NCBI GenBank assembly: GCA_037045045.1
Contig: JBAOHL010000005.1
Span: forward strand, 124,001-188,000
Length of the DNA: 64,000 nt
Reading direction: 5' to 3'
Origin: Phosphoribacter sp037045045
GTDB lineage: Bacteria; Actinomycetota; Actinomycetes; Actinomycetales; Dermatophilaceae
Part shown: piece by piece, positions 1 to 7,263 of the stretch
Layout: each line of letters begins with the position of its first letter
How positions within the stretch are numbered: position 1 is the stretch's first letter
Position numbers and translations under genes: made by a program
The notes under the pieces: generated by a model
Told to the model about the DNA's origin: nothing
Databases searched by the model: none
Seen by the model: the letters and a program-made list of their open reading frames with translations, nothing else

Positions 1-156
1 GGGCCGGCGTCTGGGGACATGGGCCCATCCTGCCGCGTACCCCAGGCATCCCGCCCGCCGCCTGACCGTTCGTCCCCGGCGCCATCGTCCCTCCGTGGAA
101 GCGCTTTCTCGTATGCTGGTGCCACTGGGGCGACCTCGAGGGCGCGGGAGGACGAC

Positions 157-2112
157 GTGGCGAGCCGGGCCGGACTGGACGCAGCCCTGGCCTCCAGCGC
201 CACGACGTTGGAGCGGCTCTCGCCCGAGCGACGCGAGACCTTCGAGTTGCGGCTGCGGCGCTGGTGGCCCGATCTGCTGTCGGCCCTCGGCGAGCTCTAC
301 GGCACCGAGGCCGAGGAGATCGCGGGCAGGCTCGTCGCCCAGGCCGCCGCGGCATACCGGGACCGGGACGGCGACCTGCACCGCCTCGACCACAGCCGCC
401 AACTCGAGCCGGACTGGCTGCAGTCGCCACGGATGTTCGGCTACGCCGCCTACGCGGACCGCTTCGCCGGCACGCTGGCCGGAGTGACCGAACGGCTGGG
501 CTATCTGCAGGAACTCGGCGTGACGTACCTGCACCTCATGCCGATGCTGCGCCCGAGGGAGGGCGACAACGACGGCGGGTATGCCGTGGCCGACTACCGC
601 CAACTGCGCCCGGACCTCGGCAGCGTCAGGGACCTGCGGAAACTGGCAAAGTCGTTGCGGGACAACGGCATCAGCCTCGTCCTGGATCTCGTGCTCAACC
701 ACGTGGCCCGAGAGCACGAGTGGGCCAGGCGGGCCCGGGCGGGGGAGGCGGCATACCGGGCGTATTTCCACGTGTTCCCTGACCGCGAGCTGCCGGATGC
801 CTACGAGGCGGCCCTGCCCGAGGTCTTCCCGGACTTCGCTCCGGGCAACTTCACCTGGGACGAGCAACTGTCCGGGTGGGTGTGGACGACGTTCAACTCG
901 TGGCAGTGGGACGTCAACTGGGCTAACCCCGACGTCCTGTGCGAATACGCCGACGTCATCCTGTTCCTTGCCAACCTCGGCGTCGAGGTGGTCCGGCTCG
1001 ACGCGATCGCCTTCACCTGGAAGCGCCTCGGCACCACCTGCCAGAACCAGCCCGAGGTCCATGCCCTCACCCAGGTCCTGCGCACGGTGGCCCGGATCGC
1101 GTGCCCGGCCGTGGCGTTCAAGGCCGAGGCGATCGTCGGGCCGCGCGACCTCGTCCAGTACCTCGGGCAGGGGACGCATTTCGGCAAGGTCAGCGACCTG
1201 GCCTACCACAACAGCCTCATGGTCCAGTTCTGGTCGATGCTCGCCACCCAGGACGTGCGACTGGCCGTGCGGGCCCTCGACGCCCTGCCGCCGACCCCGC
1301 CGACGTCGGCGTGGATCACCTACCTGCGCTGTCACGACGACATCGGCTGGGCGATCGACGACGGGGACGCCGCCGCCGTCGGCTGGGACGGGTTCGCGCA
1401 CCGGCGCTTCCTGTCCGACTGGTTCGTCGGCGATTTCCCGGGGTCGACGGCGCGGGGCCTGGTGTTCCAGGCCAACCCGGCGACCGGGGACCGGCGGATC
1501 AGCGGCACGGCGGCAGCACTGGCCGGCCTCGACGCCGCCCGCGACTCGGGCGACCCGGTCGCCGTCGACCTGGCGATCCGACGGATCCTGCTCGGACATG
1601 CCGTGATCGCCGGCTTCGGCGGGGTGCCGGTCGTGTGGAGCGGCGACGAACTGGGCTGCCCCGACGACGCGCACTGGGCCGACGAACCCGGCCACCAGGA
1701 TGACAACCGCTGGGTGCACCGACCCCGGATGGACTGGTCGTGCGCCGAGCGTCGCCATGACCCACTCACCCCCGAGGGCCGGGTGTTCGCCGGCATCGCC
1801 CAGATCGCCCGGGTCCGGGCGGCGCTGCCGCACCTGCACGCCTCGGTGCCGAGCCGCACCGTCGAGGTCTGGGACCCGGGCGTGTTGGCGCTGGTCCGCC
1901 GCCACCCGATCGGCACGCTGCTCTGTGTGTATAACGCCACGTCCGGCTGGCGGCCCGTGCCAGGATGGCTGCTGCGGGAGCACGATCTGGGGGACTGCTG
2001 GGAGGCATTGGTGGGGGAGTCGATGGCGTTGGGGGACGACGACGCCCTCTGGATGCCGCCGTATGCCGCGTGGTGGCTCGTGGCCGCGCAAGCGGCGGAG
2101 TTGGCCGAATGA
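157..2112 (+). CDS. Amylosucrase (GH13 subfamily 4)
   Basis: Predicted sucrose-dependent alpha-1,4-glucan synthase (amylosucrase), which moves glucose from sucrose onto a glucan and releases fructose. The 651-residue protein has the family's helical N-terminal region followed by a GH13 barrel. The catalytic set is visible: nucleophile D282 in RLDAIAF, acid/base E324 in FKAEAI and D394 in RCHDDIGW. The stretch around FPDRELPDAYE and VWTTFNSWQWDVN closely matches the Neisseria enzyme from memory. I chose GTG 157 because GGGAGG lies six bases upstream and the conserved helical region begins just after it; the frame is open back to 19 but that part is low-complexity. Trehalose synthase-like GH13 enzymes are the alternative, less likely because of the amylosucrase-specific blocks. 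No signal peptide is visible, so it is probably cytoplasmic. Confidence 0.9.
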   Translation: MASRAGLDAALASSATTLERLSPERRETFELRLRRWWPDLLSALGELYGTEAEEIAGRLVAQAAAAYRDRDGDLHRLDHSRQLEPDWLQSPRMFGYAAYADRFAGTLAGVTERLGYLQELGVTYLHLMPMLRPREGDNDGGYAVADYRQLRPDLGSVRDLRKLAKSLRDNGISLVLDLVLNHVAREHEWARRARAGEAAYRAYFHVFPDRELPDAYEAALPEVFPDFAPGNFTWDEQLSGWVWTTFNSWQWDVNWANPDVLCEYADVILFLANLGVEVVRLDAIAFTWKRLGTTCQNQPEVHALTQVLRTVARIACPAVAFKAEAIVGPRDLVQYLGQGTHFGKVSDLAYHNSLMVQFWSMLATQDVRLAVRALDALPPTPPTSAWITYLRCHDDIGWAIDDGDAAAVGWDGFAHRRFLSDWFVGDFPGSTARGLVFQANPATGDRRISGTAAALAGLDAARDSGDPVAVDLAIRRILLGHAVIAGFGGVPVVWSGDELGCPDDAHWADEPGHQDDNRWVHRPRMDWSCAERRHDPLTPEGRVFAGIAQIARVRAALPHLHASVPSRTVEVWDPGVLALVRRHPIGTLLCVYNATSGWRPVPGWLLREHDLGDCWEALVGESMALGDDDALWMPPYAAWWLVAAQAAELAE

Positions 2113-2300
2113 CCCGCGGGCCCCAGCAGCACGCGTCGGCCAGGGTGATCGACGGCGCGCCGAGGAACCGACGCTGCCCGAGATCCGTCCATACATCGCC
2201 AAGACTCGTGTCATGACCCGGCTCTCCCGCCGTCTTACCGGGGAAGGTATCGGAGCCGCCCATCGGCGACTCCTCGTGGTAGAGAAGGAGGTCGGTCGCG

Positions 2301-2519
2301 ATGGAACAGATGGACATCATGTCTGAGGCTGGTATGCCGCCCTGCCGCGGCCAGAACTGCGCGGCCTTGCGTCGGTACGTCGTCGCCTGTCGGTCCTCGG
2401 CGCTCGTAGCCGGGCGGACTGGTCGACACGACCTGGCAGCGCGGCTGCTCGAGCTGGCCGACCGGGTCGAGCGACACGTCGTGGACCGCACCCGGGCCGA
2501 CTGGGCCGCCGCGGCCTGA
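2301..2519 (+). CDS. Small hypothetical protein, 72 aa
   Basis: A short ORF that I do not recognise. Its best support is a full Shine-Dalgarno match, AAGGAGGT at 2285-2292, eight bases before the ATG. The protein has a Cys-containing N-terminal part (PPCRGQNCAAL) and an amphipathic Arg/Glu-rich C-terminal helix. It lies between amylosucrase and a toxin-antitoxin pair and shares orientation with both. One copy of the window-wide GTATGCCG repeat falls inside it at 2332. The 188 bases before it (2113-2300) show no other gene. Confidence 0.5.
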   Translation: MEQMDIMSEAGMPPCRGQNCAALRRYVVACRSSALVAGRTGRHDLAARLLELADRVERHVVDRTRADWAAAA

Positions 2520-2586
2520 GCACCGCACCGTCCTGGGCAGTCGTCGGCCGGCCCATGGTTGCGCGTCCTGGCAGGAGGCTGAGCGC

Positions 2587-2603
2587 GATACCAAGTTGGT
2601 ATC
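2587..2603. promoter_or_regulatory. Palindromic operator of the RHH-Doc toxin-antitoxin pair
   Basis: GATACCAAGTTGGTATC is a perfect 8-bp inverted repeat around one central base, ending nine bases before the antitoxin ATG. Its right arm overlaps a TATCAT element at 2600-2605 that could serve as a -10 box. RHH antitoxins usually repress their own promoter at such sites, so autoregulation is the natural inference. Confidence 0.6.
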
Positions 2604-2611
2604 ATGTCGGG

Positions 2612-2815
2612 ATGGCGATGACCCTGCGACTGACTCCCGAGGACGAGCAGCTGCTCACCCTGCTGGCCGAGGCCGACGGCGTGAGCAAGCAGGAAGCGAC
2701 CGTCCGCGCGATCCACGAGGCCGCGTCCCGTCGGCTGCGCCGCGACAAGATCACCGCGCTCTCGGCCGCAGCCAGGGATCGATACGCCGACCTGCTCGAC
2801 CGCCTCGGCCGGTGA
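2612..2815 (+). CDS. Ribbon-helix-helix antitoxin of a Doc module
   Basis: A 67-residue protein starting MAMTLRLTPEDEQ, with a short beta-strand followed by helices as in CopG/RHH antitoxins (strand about 3-7, helices about 9-40). The predicted job is to neutralise the downstream Doc toxin and to bind the palindrome at 2587-2603. There is no clear ribosome site before ATG 2612; the TATCAT at 2600-2605 suggests a leaderless transcript. A second in-frame ATG lies at 2618. The stop codon overlaps the toxin start (GTGA), typical of TA pairs. Doc is more often taught with a Phd antitoxin, but RHH partners are common in actinobacteria. Confidence 0.75.
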   Translation: MAMTLRLTPEDEQLLTLLAEADGVSKQEATVRAIHEAASRRLRRDKITALSAAARDRYADLLDRLGR

Positions 2816-3174
2816 TCGAGTACCTCACCCTCGAGGACCTCCTCGCACTCGTCGATGATCTCGCCGTGGGCCCGATCCGAGACGTCGGGCTGCTCGACTC
2901 GGCGGTCCACCGCCCCCAGGTCAGCGTGTTCGGCGCCGATGCCTACGCCGGCGTTGACGACAAGGCCGCGGTCCTTCTGGAATCGCTAGTGCGCAACCAC
3001 GCCCTGGTCGACGGGAACAAGCGCCTCGGCTGGTTGGCAACCGTGGTGTTCTACGGCCTCAACGACATCACCCTCGACGCCCCCGATGACGATGCCTACG
3101 ACCTCGTCACCGCATTCGCCAGCGGCACCATCGACTACCGAGACGCGGCCATGCGCCTCGCGACATGGCACTGA
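2812..3174 (+). CDS. doc: Doc-family toxin (Fic fold)
   Basis: A 120-residue Fic/Doc protein with the motif HALVDGNKR, its histidine at residue 63, close to H66 of the P1 phage Doc toxin. Doc toxins phosphorylate EF-Tu and stop translation. GTG 2812 overlaps the antitoxin stop by four bases, implying coupled translation. The length equals that of known Doc proteins and the motif is complete (H, D, G, N, K, R), so it looks functional. Downstream, 3175-3251 holds no gene. Confidence 0.85.
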   Translation: MIEYLTLEDLLALVDDLAVGPIRDVGLLDSAVHRPQVSVFGADAYAGVDDKAAVLLESLVRNHALVDGNKRLGWLATVVFYGLNDITLDAPDDDAYDLVTAFASGTIDYRDAAMRLATWH

Positions 3175-3251
3175 ATCGCAGCGACGCTCCGGAACCGCCA
3201 GCAACCCGCCCCGCCATGGTGGGCCCGGGCGTAGGCGAGCGGCCGCGAGTC

Positions 3252-3722
3252 TCACGACGGCATACAGCCCGCGGCGAGCGTCGCGCCGAGGTCCCAACAC
3301 TGGTGCAGCGCCGCCGTGTTGGGTTCGCCGACGACGGTGACGTCCTCGTGGGCCGGCGCCCAGCCCAGGCCAGTCGCGACGGCGTGGACGGACCGCTGGG
3401 CTCCGACGACGTCGAGGTTGCCGTGGACGTAGAGCCCGAAGGGCATCGCGCGCGTGGCGGCCAGGCAGGGGTAGTAGATCTGGTCGAAGAAGTGTTTGAG
3501 CGCCCCGGACATGTAGCCGATGTTCGCCGGGGTACCCAGGACGATCGCGTCGGCGTGCAGGACGTCGTATGCCGTGCCCGCGAGCGCCGCCTTGACGACG
3601 ACGTCGACTCCGTCGATGCCCTCGGCCCGAGTTCCGTCGAGCACGGCGCTGAGCATGGCCTCCAGCGACGGCGAACTCGTGTGATGGACGACGAGCAAGG
3701 TCGCGGTCGAAGAGGTCGCCAT
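3252..3722 (-). CDS. Flavodoxin-like / NAD(P)H-dependent FMN reductase-type protein
   Basis: A 156-residue alpha/beta protein beginning with a beta-strand (TLLVVHHTSS) that matches the phosphate-binding loop of flavodoxin-fold proteins. The segment ADAIVLGTPANIGYMSG and the following FFDQIYYP match the FMN-contact loops of WrbA/NADPH-dependent FMN reductase-type proteins. The role is probably FMN-dependent electron transfer or quinone reduction; the substrate cannot be told. I use ATG 3722; an in-frame GTG at 3731 would add three residues, and neither has a convincing ribosome site. It contains two copies of the GTATGCCG repeat, so it belongs to the core chromosome side of the island boundary. 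Confidence 0.7.
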   Translation of the reverse strand: MATSSTATLLVVHHTSSPSLEAMLSAVLDGTRAEGIDGVDVVVKAALAGTAYDVLHADAIVLGTPANIGYMSGALKHFFDQIYYPCLAATRAMPFGLYVHGNLDVVGAQRSVHAVATGLGWAPAHEDVTVVGEPNTAALHQCWDLGATLAAGCMPS

Positions 3723-3744
3723 GGCGGACACGCTAGCCAGCTTG

Positions 3745-3895
3745 GTGCGCCGATCGTGTGTCCGTCGCTTGAGAACAGGGCGTGGACGACATCAAATTCC
3801 GCGGGGCCGAGAAGCCGGAGACTGAGCCGTTTCGACTGCAGCATGACGACGGGGTCGAGGCCCTCAGGATCGGTGGCGACCAAGGGCACACCTGT
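3745..3895 (-). pseudogene. Possible coding remnant, unrecognised
   Basis: One minus-strand frame here reads like real protein (ATDPEGLDPVVMLQ, then RLSLRLLGPAEFDVV) but has no start or end, continues as nonsense on both sides and sits between two genes. It looks like the leftover middle of a lost gene at the island boundary. I could not assign a family. Confidence 0.25.
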
Positions 3896-3962
3896 CCGGA
3901 GATGGCTTCGACGTTGTCCGAGCCTACGATGTTGGCGGCTGGCTGCTGCCGCAATGACATCC

Positions 3963-4382
3963 TCAGCCGGGCTTGGCCGCCAAGAGTCGCTCGGCGTTGC
4001 CCTGAACGGCTCGCAAGACCCGGTCAGCGGTTTGAAGGTCGGATTCGGAGATACCGGCCACCACCTGGGCAGTGAGGGATCTGACAGAACCGCGAGCAAT
4101 GGTCAGCTGTTGGTGGCCGCGCGCAGTGAGGTCGCCCGCGTCCTCGACCAGCCCCCAGGCACACAGGTCGTCGACTGCGGCGTCCACGACATCGGCCGAG
4201 ACCTTCAACGAGTTCGCGACGTCGCCACGCCAATTGGTCGGACGGTCCTCTCGGCTGGCCGCGTTCAGGGCGACCCAGTGAACGTACTCTCCGATCGAAA
4301 ACTCGCTGAGGGTTGCGGTGAGCAAAGCGCGCAGAGCGTTCTCGGTGGGGCCGATCACCGTCGGCAGGGGCTGAGGGGTCAT
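3963..4382 (-). CDS. Winged-helix (MarR-like) regulator
   Basis: A 139-residue protein with a winged-helix layout: helices, then ADVVDAAVDDLCAWGLVED as the likely recognition region and a wing (DLTARGHQQL). ATG 4382 is preceded by AGGAGG on the minus strand, which decides this start over an upstream in-frame one. It is divergent from a second MarR-type gene at 4446; the 63 bases between them hold two copies of the same 13-bp palindrome (4399-4411 and 4420-4432). Divergent regulators sharing operators usually control each other. The ligand is unknown. Confidence 0.6.
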   Translation of the reverse strand: MTPQPLPTVIGPTENALRALLTATLSEFSIGEYVHWVALNAASREDRPTNWRGDVANSLKVSADVVDAAVDDLCAWGLVEDAGDLTARGHQQLTIARGSVRSLTAQVVAGISESDLQTADRVLRAVQGNAERLLAAKPG

Positions 4383-4398
4383 CAGGTCGCTCCTCCTC

Positions 4399-4432
4399 TT
4401 GGTACAACCAACACAATAATTGGTGCCACCAA
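4399..4432. promoter_or_regulatory. Two TTGGTnnnACCAA operators between divergent MarR genes
   Basis: TTGGTACAACCAA (4399-4411) and TTGGTGCCACCAA (4420-4432) are two copies of one 13-bp inverted repeat. Their centres are 21 bp apart, two helical turns, so both face the same side of the DNA. MarR dimers bind short palindromes of this kind, and the sites lie where the two promoters must be. Confidence 0.7.
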
Positions 4433-4445
4433 GTATGGTCAACAC

Positions 4446-4859
4446 GTGCCTTCGCTCCAGTCGCTGCCGACCTGGGTCCTGAGCTCAGCGGCTACCCGCT
4501 CGCACCAGCTGCTGCAGAGGCGCCTGGGCCAAGCTGGCGTCACGGGCTACGAGTACCGGGTCATGGCAGCCCTGGTGGAGGCCCCGGAGCTGAGCCAATC
4601 CCAGCTGGGCGTCGCCGCCGCCCTGGATCCGGGCGATGTCACCCACACCGTGCGCGCGCTCGCGGAGCGTAGGCTCGTGAAGCGCACCAGGGACCCCCGC
4701 CATGGACGACGGATGCTCGTGAGCCTCACACCGAGCGGAGCGGATTCCGCCGCGTCACTCGCTAGAGTCCTCGCCGAGGTGCAGGAGGACGTATTTGGCG
4801 ACCTGACGGTCGACGAGCGCCTGCATCTCCTGGCGATGCTGGACCGGGTCGGACGTTGA
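4446..4859 (+). CDS. MarR-family transcriptional regulator
   Basis: A 137-residue MarR-family protein. Landmarks are GVTGYEYRVMAALVEAPEL (first helices of the winged helix), LSQSQLGVAAALDPGDVTH (recognition helix region) and RRLVKRTRDPRHGRRMLVSL, the classic MarR wing with the D-x-R motif. The start is GTG 4446; no strong ribosome site is present, so a leaderless or weakly initiated message is possible. It is divergent from the winged-helix gene at 3963-4382 with two shared operators between them. The target genes are probably this pair itself or lost neighbours. From 4860 to about 5140 I see no gene. Confidence 0.8.
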   Translation: MPSLQSLPTWVLSSAATRSHQLLQRRLGQAGVTGYEYRVMAALVEAPELSQSQLGVAAALDPGDVTHTVRALAERRLVKRTRDPRHGRRMLVSLTPSGADSAASLARVLAEVQEDVFGDLTVDERLHLLAMLDRVGR

Positions 4860-5008
4860 CGGGGCGGCCCGCCTCATCGATCTGCACCGCGGCCGCAAGG
4901 GCAGTCGTTACCGCCAGCGTCCCCGAGGCCGCAGCAAACCAATCTGTGTGGCTGAAGCGCCGAGAGTGACGGCGGCGAGTAGCGGGATGGTTCTCTGGAC
5001 ACTACTAC

Positions 5009-5023
5009 GCGACATAATGTCGC
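5009..5023. repeat. Palindrome GCGACA-TAA-TGTCGC in an intergenic stretch
   Basis: A perfect 6-bp inverted repeat around TAA, about 118 bases left of the transposase fragment. It lies in an unusually AT-rich patch. It may be an operator, or a recombination or integration site, at the island's left part. Nothing in the sequence decides between these. Confidence 0.4.
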
Positions 5024-5140
5024 TTATCGGCACTTAAACAGGACGAGTGCAAACAGATGAGAGAACTCGTCTCAGTGCGTCACGGGGCGTCTGTGCAGGT
5101 CAGAGCCTCTTAGGAGGGTCGCGCATGTGTCACGGCTGCG

Positions 5141-5362
5141 GTAGCCGCGCAAGCGGGGTCGCAGGTCAAGACCCTCAAGCAGTGGCGCGAAGCGCTCCTG
5201 GCCTACTTCGACACCGGCCGCGCGAACAACGGCGGCACCGAGGCCATCAACGGCCTCATCGAACTCCACCGCCGCATCGCCCGCTGCTTCCGCAACCGCG
5301 ACCACTACCGCCTACGCATGCTGCTCATCGGCGGCGGACTCGCTCACCCCCACCTCAGGTAG
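5141..5362 (+). pseudogene. C-terminal fragment of an ISL3-family transposase
   Basis: About 73 codons in one frame, ending at TAG 5360-5362, encode the C-terminal part of an ISL3-type transposase: LKQWREALLAYFDTGRANN, then GGTEAINGLIELHRRIAR and FRNRDHYRLRMLLIGGG. The glutamate in TEAING corresponds to the last acidic residue of the DDE triad. There is no start codon or N-terminal two-thirds. It is not a copy of the ISL3 element at 8174-9673, whose matching region differs (ARSEGYNRL), so two different ISL3 elements have visited this island. Confidence 0.8.
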
Positions 5363-5363
5363 G

Positions 5364-6032
5364 AAGAGCCAGCAAGCCGATGTCGACCAATGGGTCATCG
5401 ATGGGCCCACCACGCACCTGCTCGTCGACCGGTTTCTAGGGTGGGCGGCCGAAAGCCATTGCGCACCGGGCGATCTCGTCGTCCCACGGCACCGCCGCGG
5501 AACGAGTAGCAAACTCGATGTGAAGGCGCAGAGGTCCGCCCTGGTTGAAGTCGTCGACACTGATCACCTCAACCCACGTGACAGAGCCGCGGCGATCCTT
5601 CTCCTCGTCTTCGGTCAACCGCTCGAGCGAATCGTCTCGTTGACGTGGAATCAGGTGATGGTGACCGACGAGGTCATCACGATCACCTTGGCCGATGTAG
5701 CGATTGGCATCACGGCCCCACTTGATGAGGCTTGGCGCCTTCTCCAAGCGCACCCCGGACGTCACCAAACCGCTGCCCACCCCAACACCGACTGGGTCTT
5801 CCGGGGCCAGACCCCAGGCAGCCACGTGACAGCTGCCAGCCTGGGCCAACGACTGCGGACCCACCTCTTCAGCACCAAGGCCGCCCGGCTCGGCACACTG
5901 CACGAGTTGACCAAATTGGCGCCGGTCGCGATCATCGCCGAAGCGCTCGGCTACAGCCCCAAGACTATAGAGGCACATGCCGCCAAGTCAGGAGCCGAGT
6001 ACGCCCGCTACATCAGCGCGATTCACGGATAG
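5364..6032 (+). pseudogene. Truncated integrase-like (tyrosine recombinase-fold) gene
   Basis: The frame runs open from just after the transposase fragment to TGA at 6032. It resembles the C-terminal half of large actinobacterial integrase-like proteins often called site-specific integrases: ADVDQWVIDGPTTH (leading segment), RDRAAAILLLVFGQPLERI (first helices of the catalytic-fold domain) and TLHELTKLAPVAIIAEALG near the end. The usual N-terminal zinc-finger half is gone and the frame has no proper start; the upstream edge abuts the transposase fragment, so an insertion or deletion probably removed it. GTG 5520 could still start a 170-residue product. The canonical R-H-R-Y set is not complete here. 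Confidence 0.6.
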
Positions 6033-6084
6033 CAGAGTGCGGGCGGGCTGCCGAGCGTCGGGGGCCCACCCGCACCCATCCACG

Positions 6085-6990
6085 TCAGGAGGTCTCGTCG
6101 TACCTCTCGTAGTACCGCTGCTGCGCCCAACGCTTGAAGTTGGCCACGATGTTGGTGCCCTTGCCATGGGCGTCCTCAACGATGCGGATGATTGTCTCGT
6201 AGCCCCGCTGGAGCTGAGGGTCCTGCTGCAGCCGGTCCTTGGGCGTCTTGAGGAGCTTGCCCTTGTCAGTGCGGACGGCGCGCTCCATCTGGACATACGA
6301 CAGCAGTTCGGTCTCGTAAAGACGGGTGGCGTTGAGCAGCAGGTTGCGGGTGCACCACTCGTCGGGGATCAGCAGCAGCGGGCTGCCGTCCACCGTGGGC
6401 AGGTCCAATGCCTTCTGTGCCCAACTCCGAGACGCCGGGTCCCACACCTGACGGGTGAACGTCTGGATCCCGGTCCGGCCCGCGAGTTCGGGGAAGTGCG
6501 TGATGCAGTCCTGCGTGTACTCCGCGAGCGGCTCGAAGATGATGCGCGTCGTGAGGTCGCTCGTGATGTCCTTGTCGATGCCCGGGACAAACAAGGGGAT
6601 GTCCTCGATCTGATGCAGGACGCCGACCCTGACGAGCGCCGAAGCATCACCGTCGAGAGTGTCCCAGATGTCCTGCCCGACCCCTTCGGCACCGCCATGA
6701 CCGTCGAAGCCCTGCTTGGACATGCCCAGCCTGGTCTCCCGAGGCTCCTCGAAGTGCTGGAGAAGATCCAGCCCACGCGCGCGGTGGCCCGGGTGCCCCG
6801 AGACCACCGCGCTGGTGACCTCATCGAAGTAGCTCGAAGTACAGGCGTTCGCGGCGCGGGCGAAGGTAGCAGGGCCCAGGCCCATGCGGATCTTGAACGG
6901 ATCGACGAACATCCGATTGTCGTCGTCGACATCGACGTCCAGGAACGGAACGCTCCTGGTGATGCCGTAGTACTGCGTGATGGTGCGCAA
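6085..6990 (-). CDS. Protein of unknown function, divergent from a MerR-like regulator
   Basis: A 301-residue soluble protein that I cannot assign to a named family. The N-terminus (TITQYYGITRSVPFLDVDV, then DDDNRMFVDPFKIRMG) looks like a conserved domain rather than random sequence. The middle has an Asp/Glu-rich segment (FVPGIDKDITSDLTTRI) and the C-terminus is basic (ANFKRWAQQRYYERYDE). I place the start at TTG 6990 because GAGGAGG lies nine bases upstream on the minus strand; a longer reading from GTG 7083 has no such site. It is divergent from the MerR-like gene at 7264, with repeated sites between them. Inside a mobile island, a role in defence or in control of the element is possible but is only a guess. 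No membrane segment or signal peptide is seen. Confidence 0.6.
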   Translation of the reverse strand: MRTITQYYGITRSVPFLDVDVDDDNRMFVDPFKIRMGLGPATFARAANACTSSYFDEVTSAVVSGHPGHRARGLDLLQHFEEPRETRLGMSKQGFDGHGGAEGVGQDIWDTLDGDASALVRVGVLHQIEDIPLFVPGIDKDITSDLTTRIIFEPLAEYTQDCITHFPELAGRTGIQTFTRQVWDPASRSWAQKALDLPTVDGSPLLLIPDEWCTRNLLLNATRLYETELLSYVQMERAVRTDKGKLLKTPKDRLQQDPQLQRGYETIIRIVEDAHGKGTNIVANFKRWAQQRYYERYDETS

Positions 6991-7194
6991 GGCGATCAGC
7001 CTCCTCTGTTGAAGTGACGAGGAGGTAGGCCGTACGCTGGCGTTGTCTAAGCGGTCGCGTGCGGCCCACTCCGAGGCGGGCACCCCTGGTGCCCGCCTCG
7101 ACCTCGTTGTGGGTCATTCAGTTGTGTTGACGCCACCCCTGCCGGCGGAGTGCCACCTGGCAACAAGACTACCATGACCACGCCCATAATCCCT

Positions 7195-7242
7195 GTGGTG
7201 TAACTCGGCGCCGACGTGGACTGCTACAGTCGTGGTGTAAAC
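7195..7242. promoter_or_regulatory. Direct repeats GTGGTGTAA in the divergent promoter region
   Basis: GTGGTGTAA occurs at 7195-7203 and again at 7232-7240, 37 bp apart, between the unknown gene (6085-6990) and the MerR-like gene (7264-8028). A CATAAT element at 7185-7190 could be a -10 box. The repeats are plausible binding sites for the MerR-like protein, controlling both directions. Confidence 0.4.
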
Positions 7243-7263
7243 AACCCCGGTGAAGGTGGCGGC

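Noticed and set aside
6991..7083. Longer N-terminus for the unknown protein from GTG 7083
   Set aside because: A strong GAGGAGG nine bases before TTG 6990 and the conserved-looking start TITQYYG favour the shorter form.
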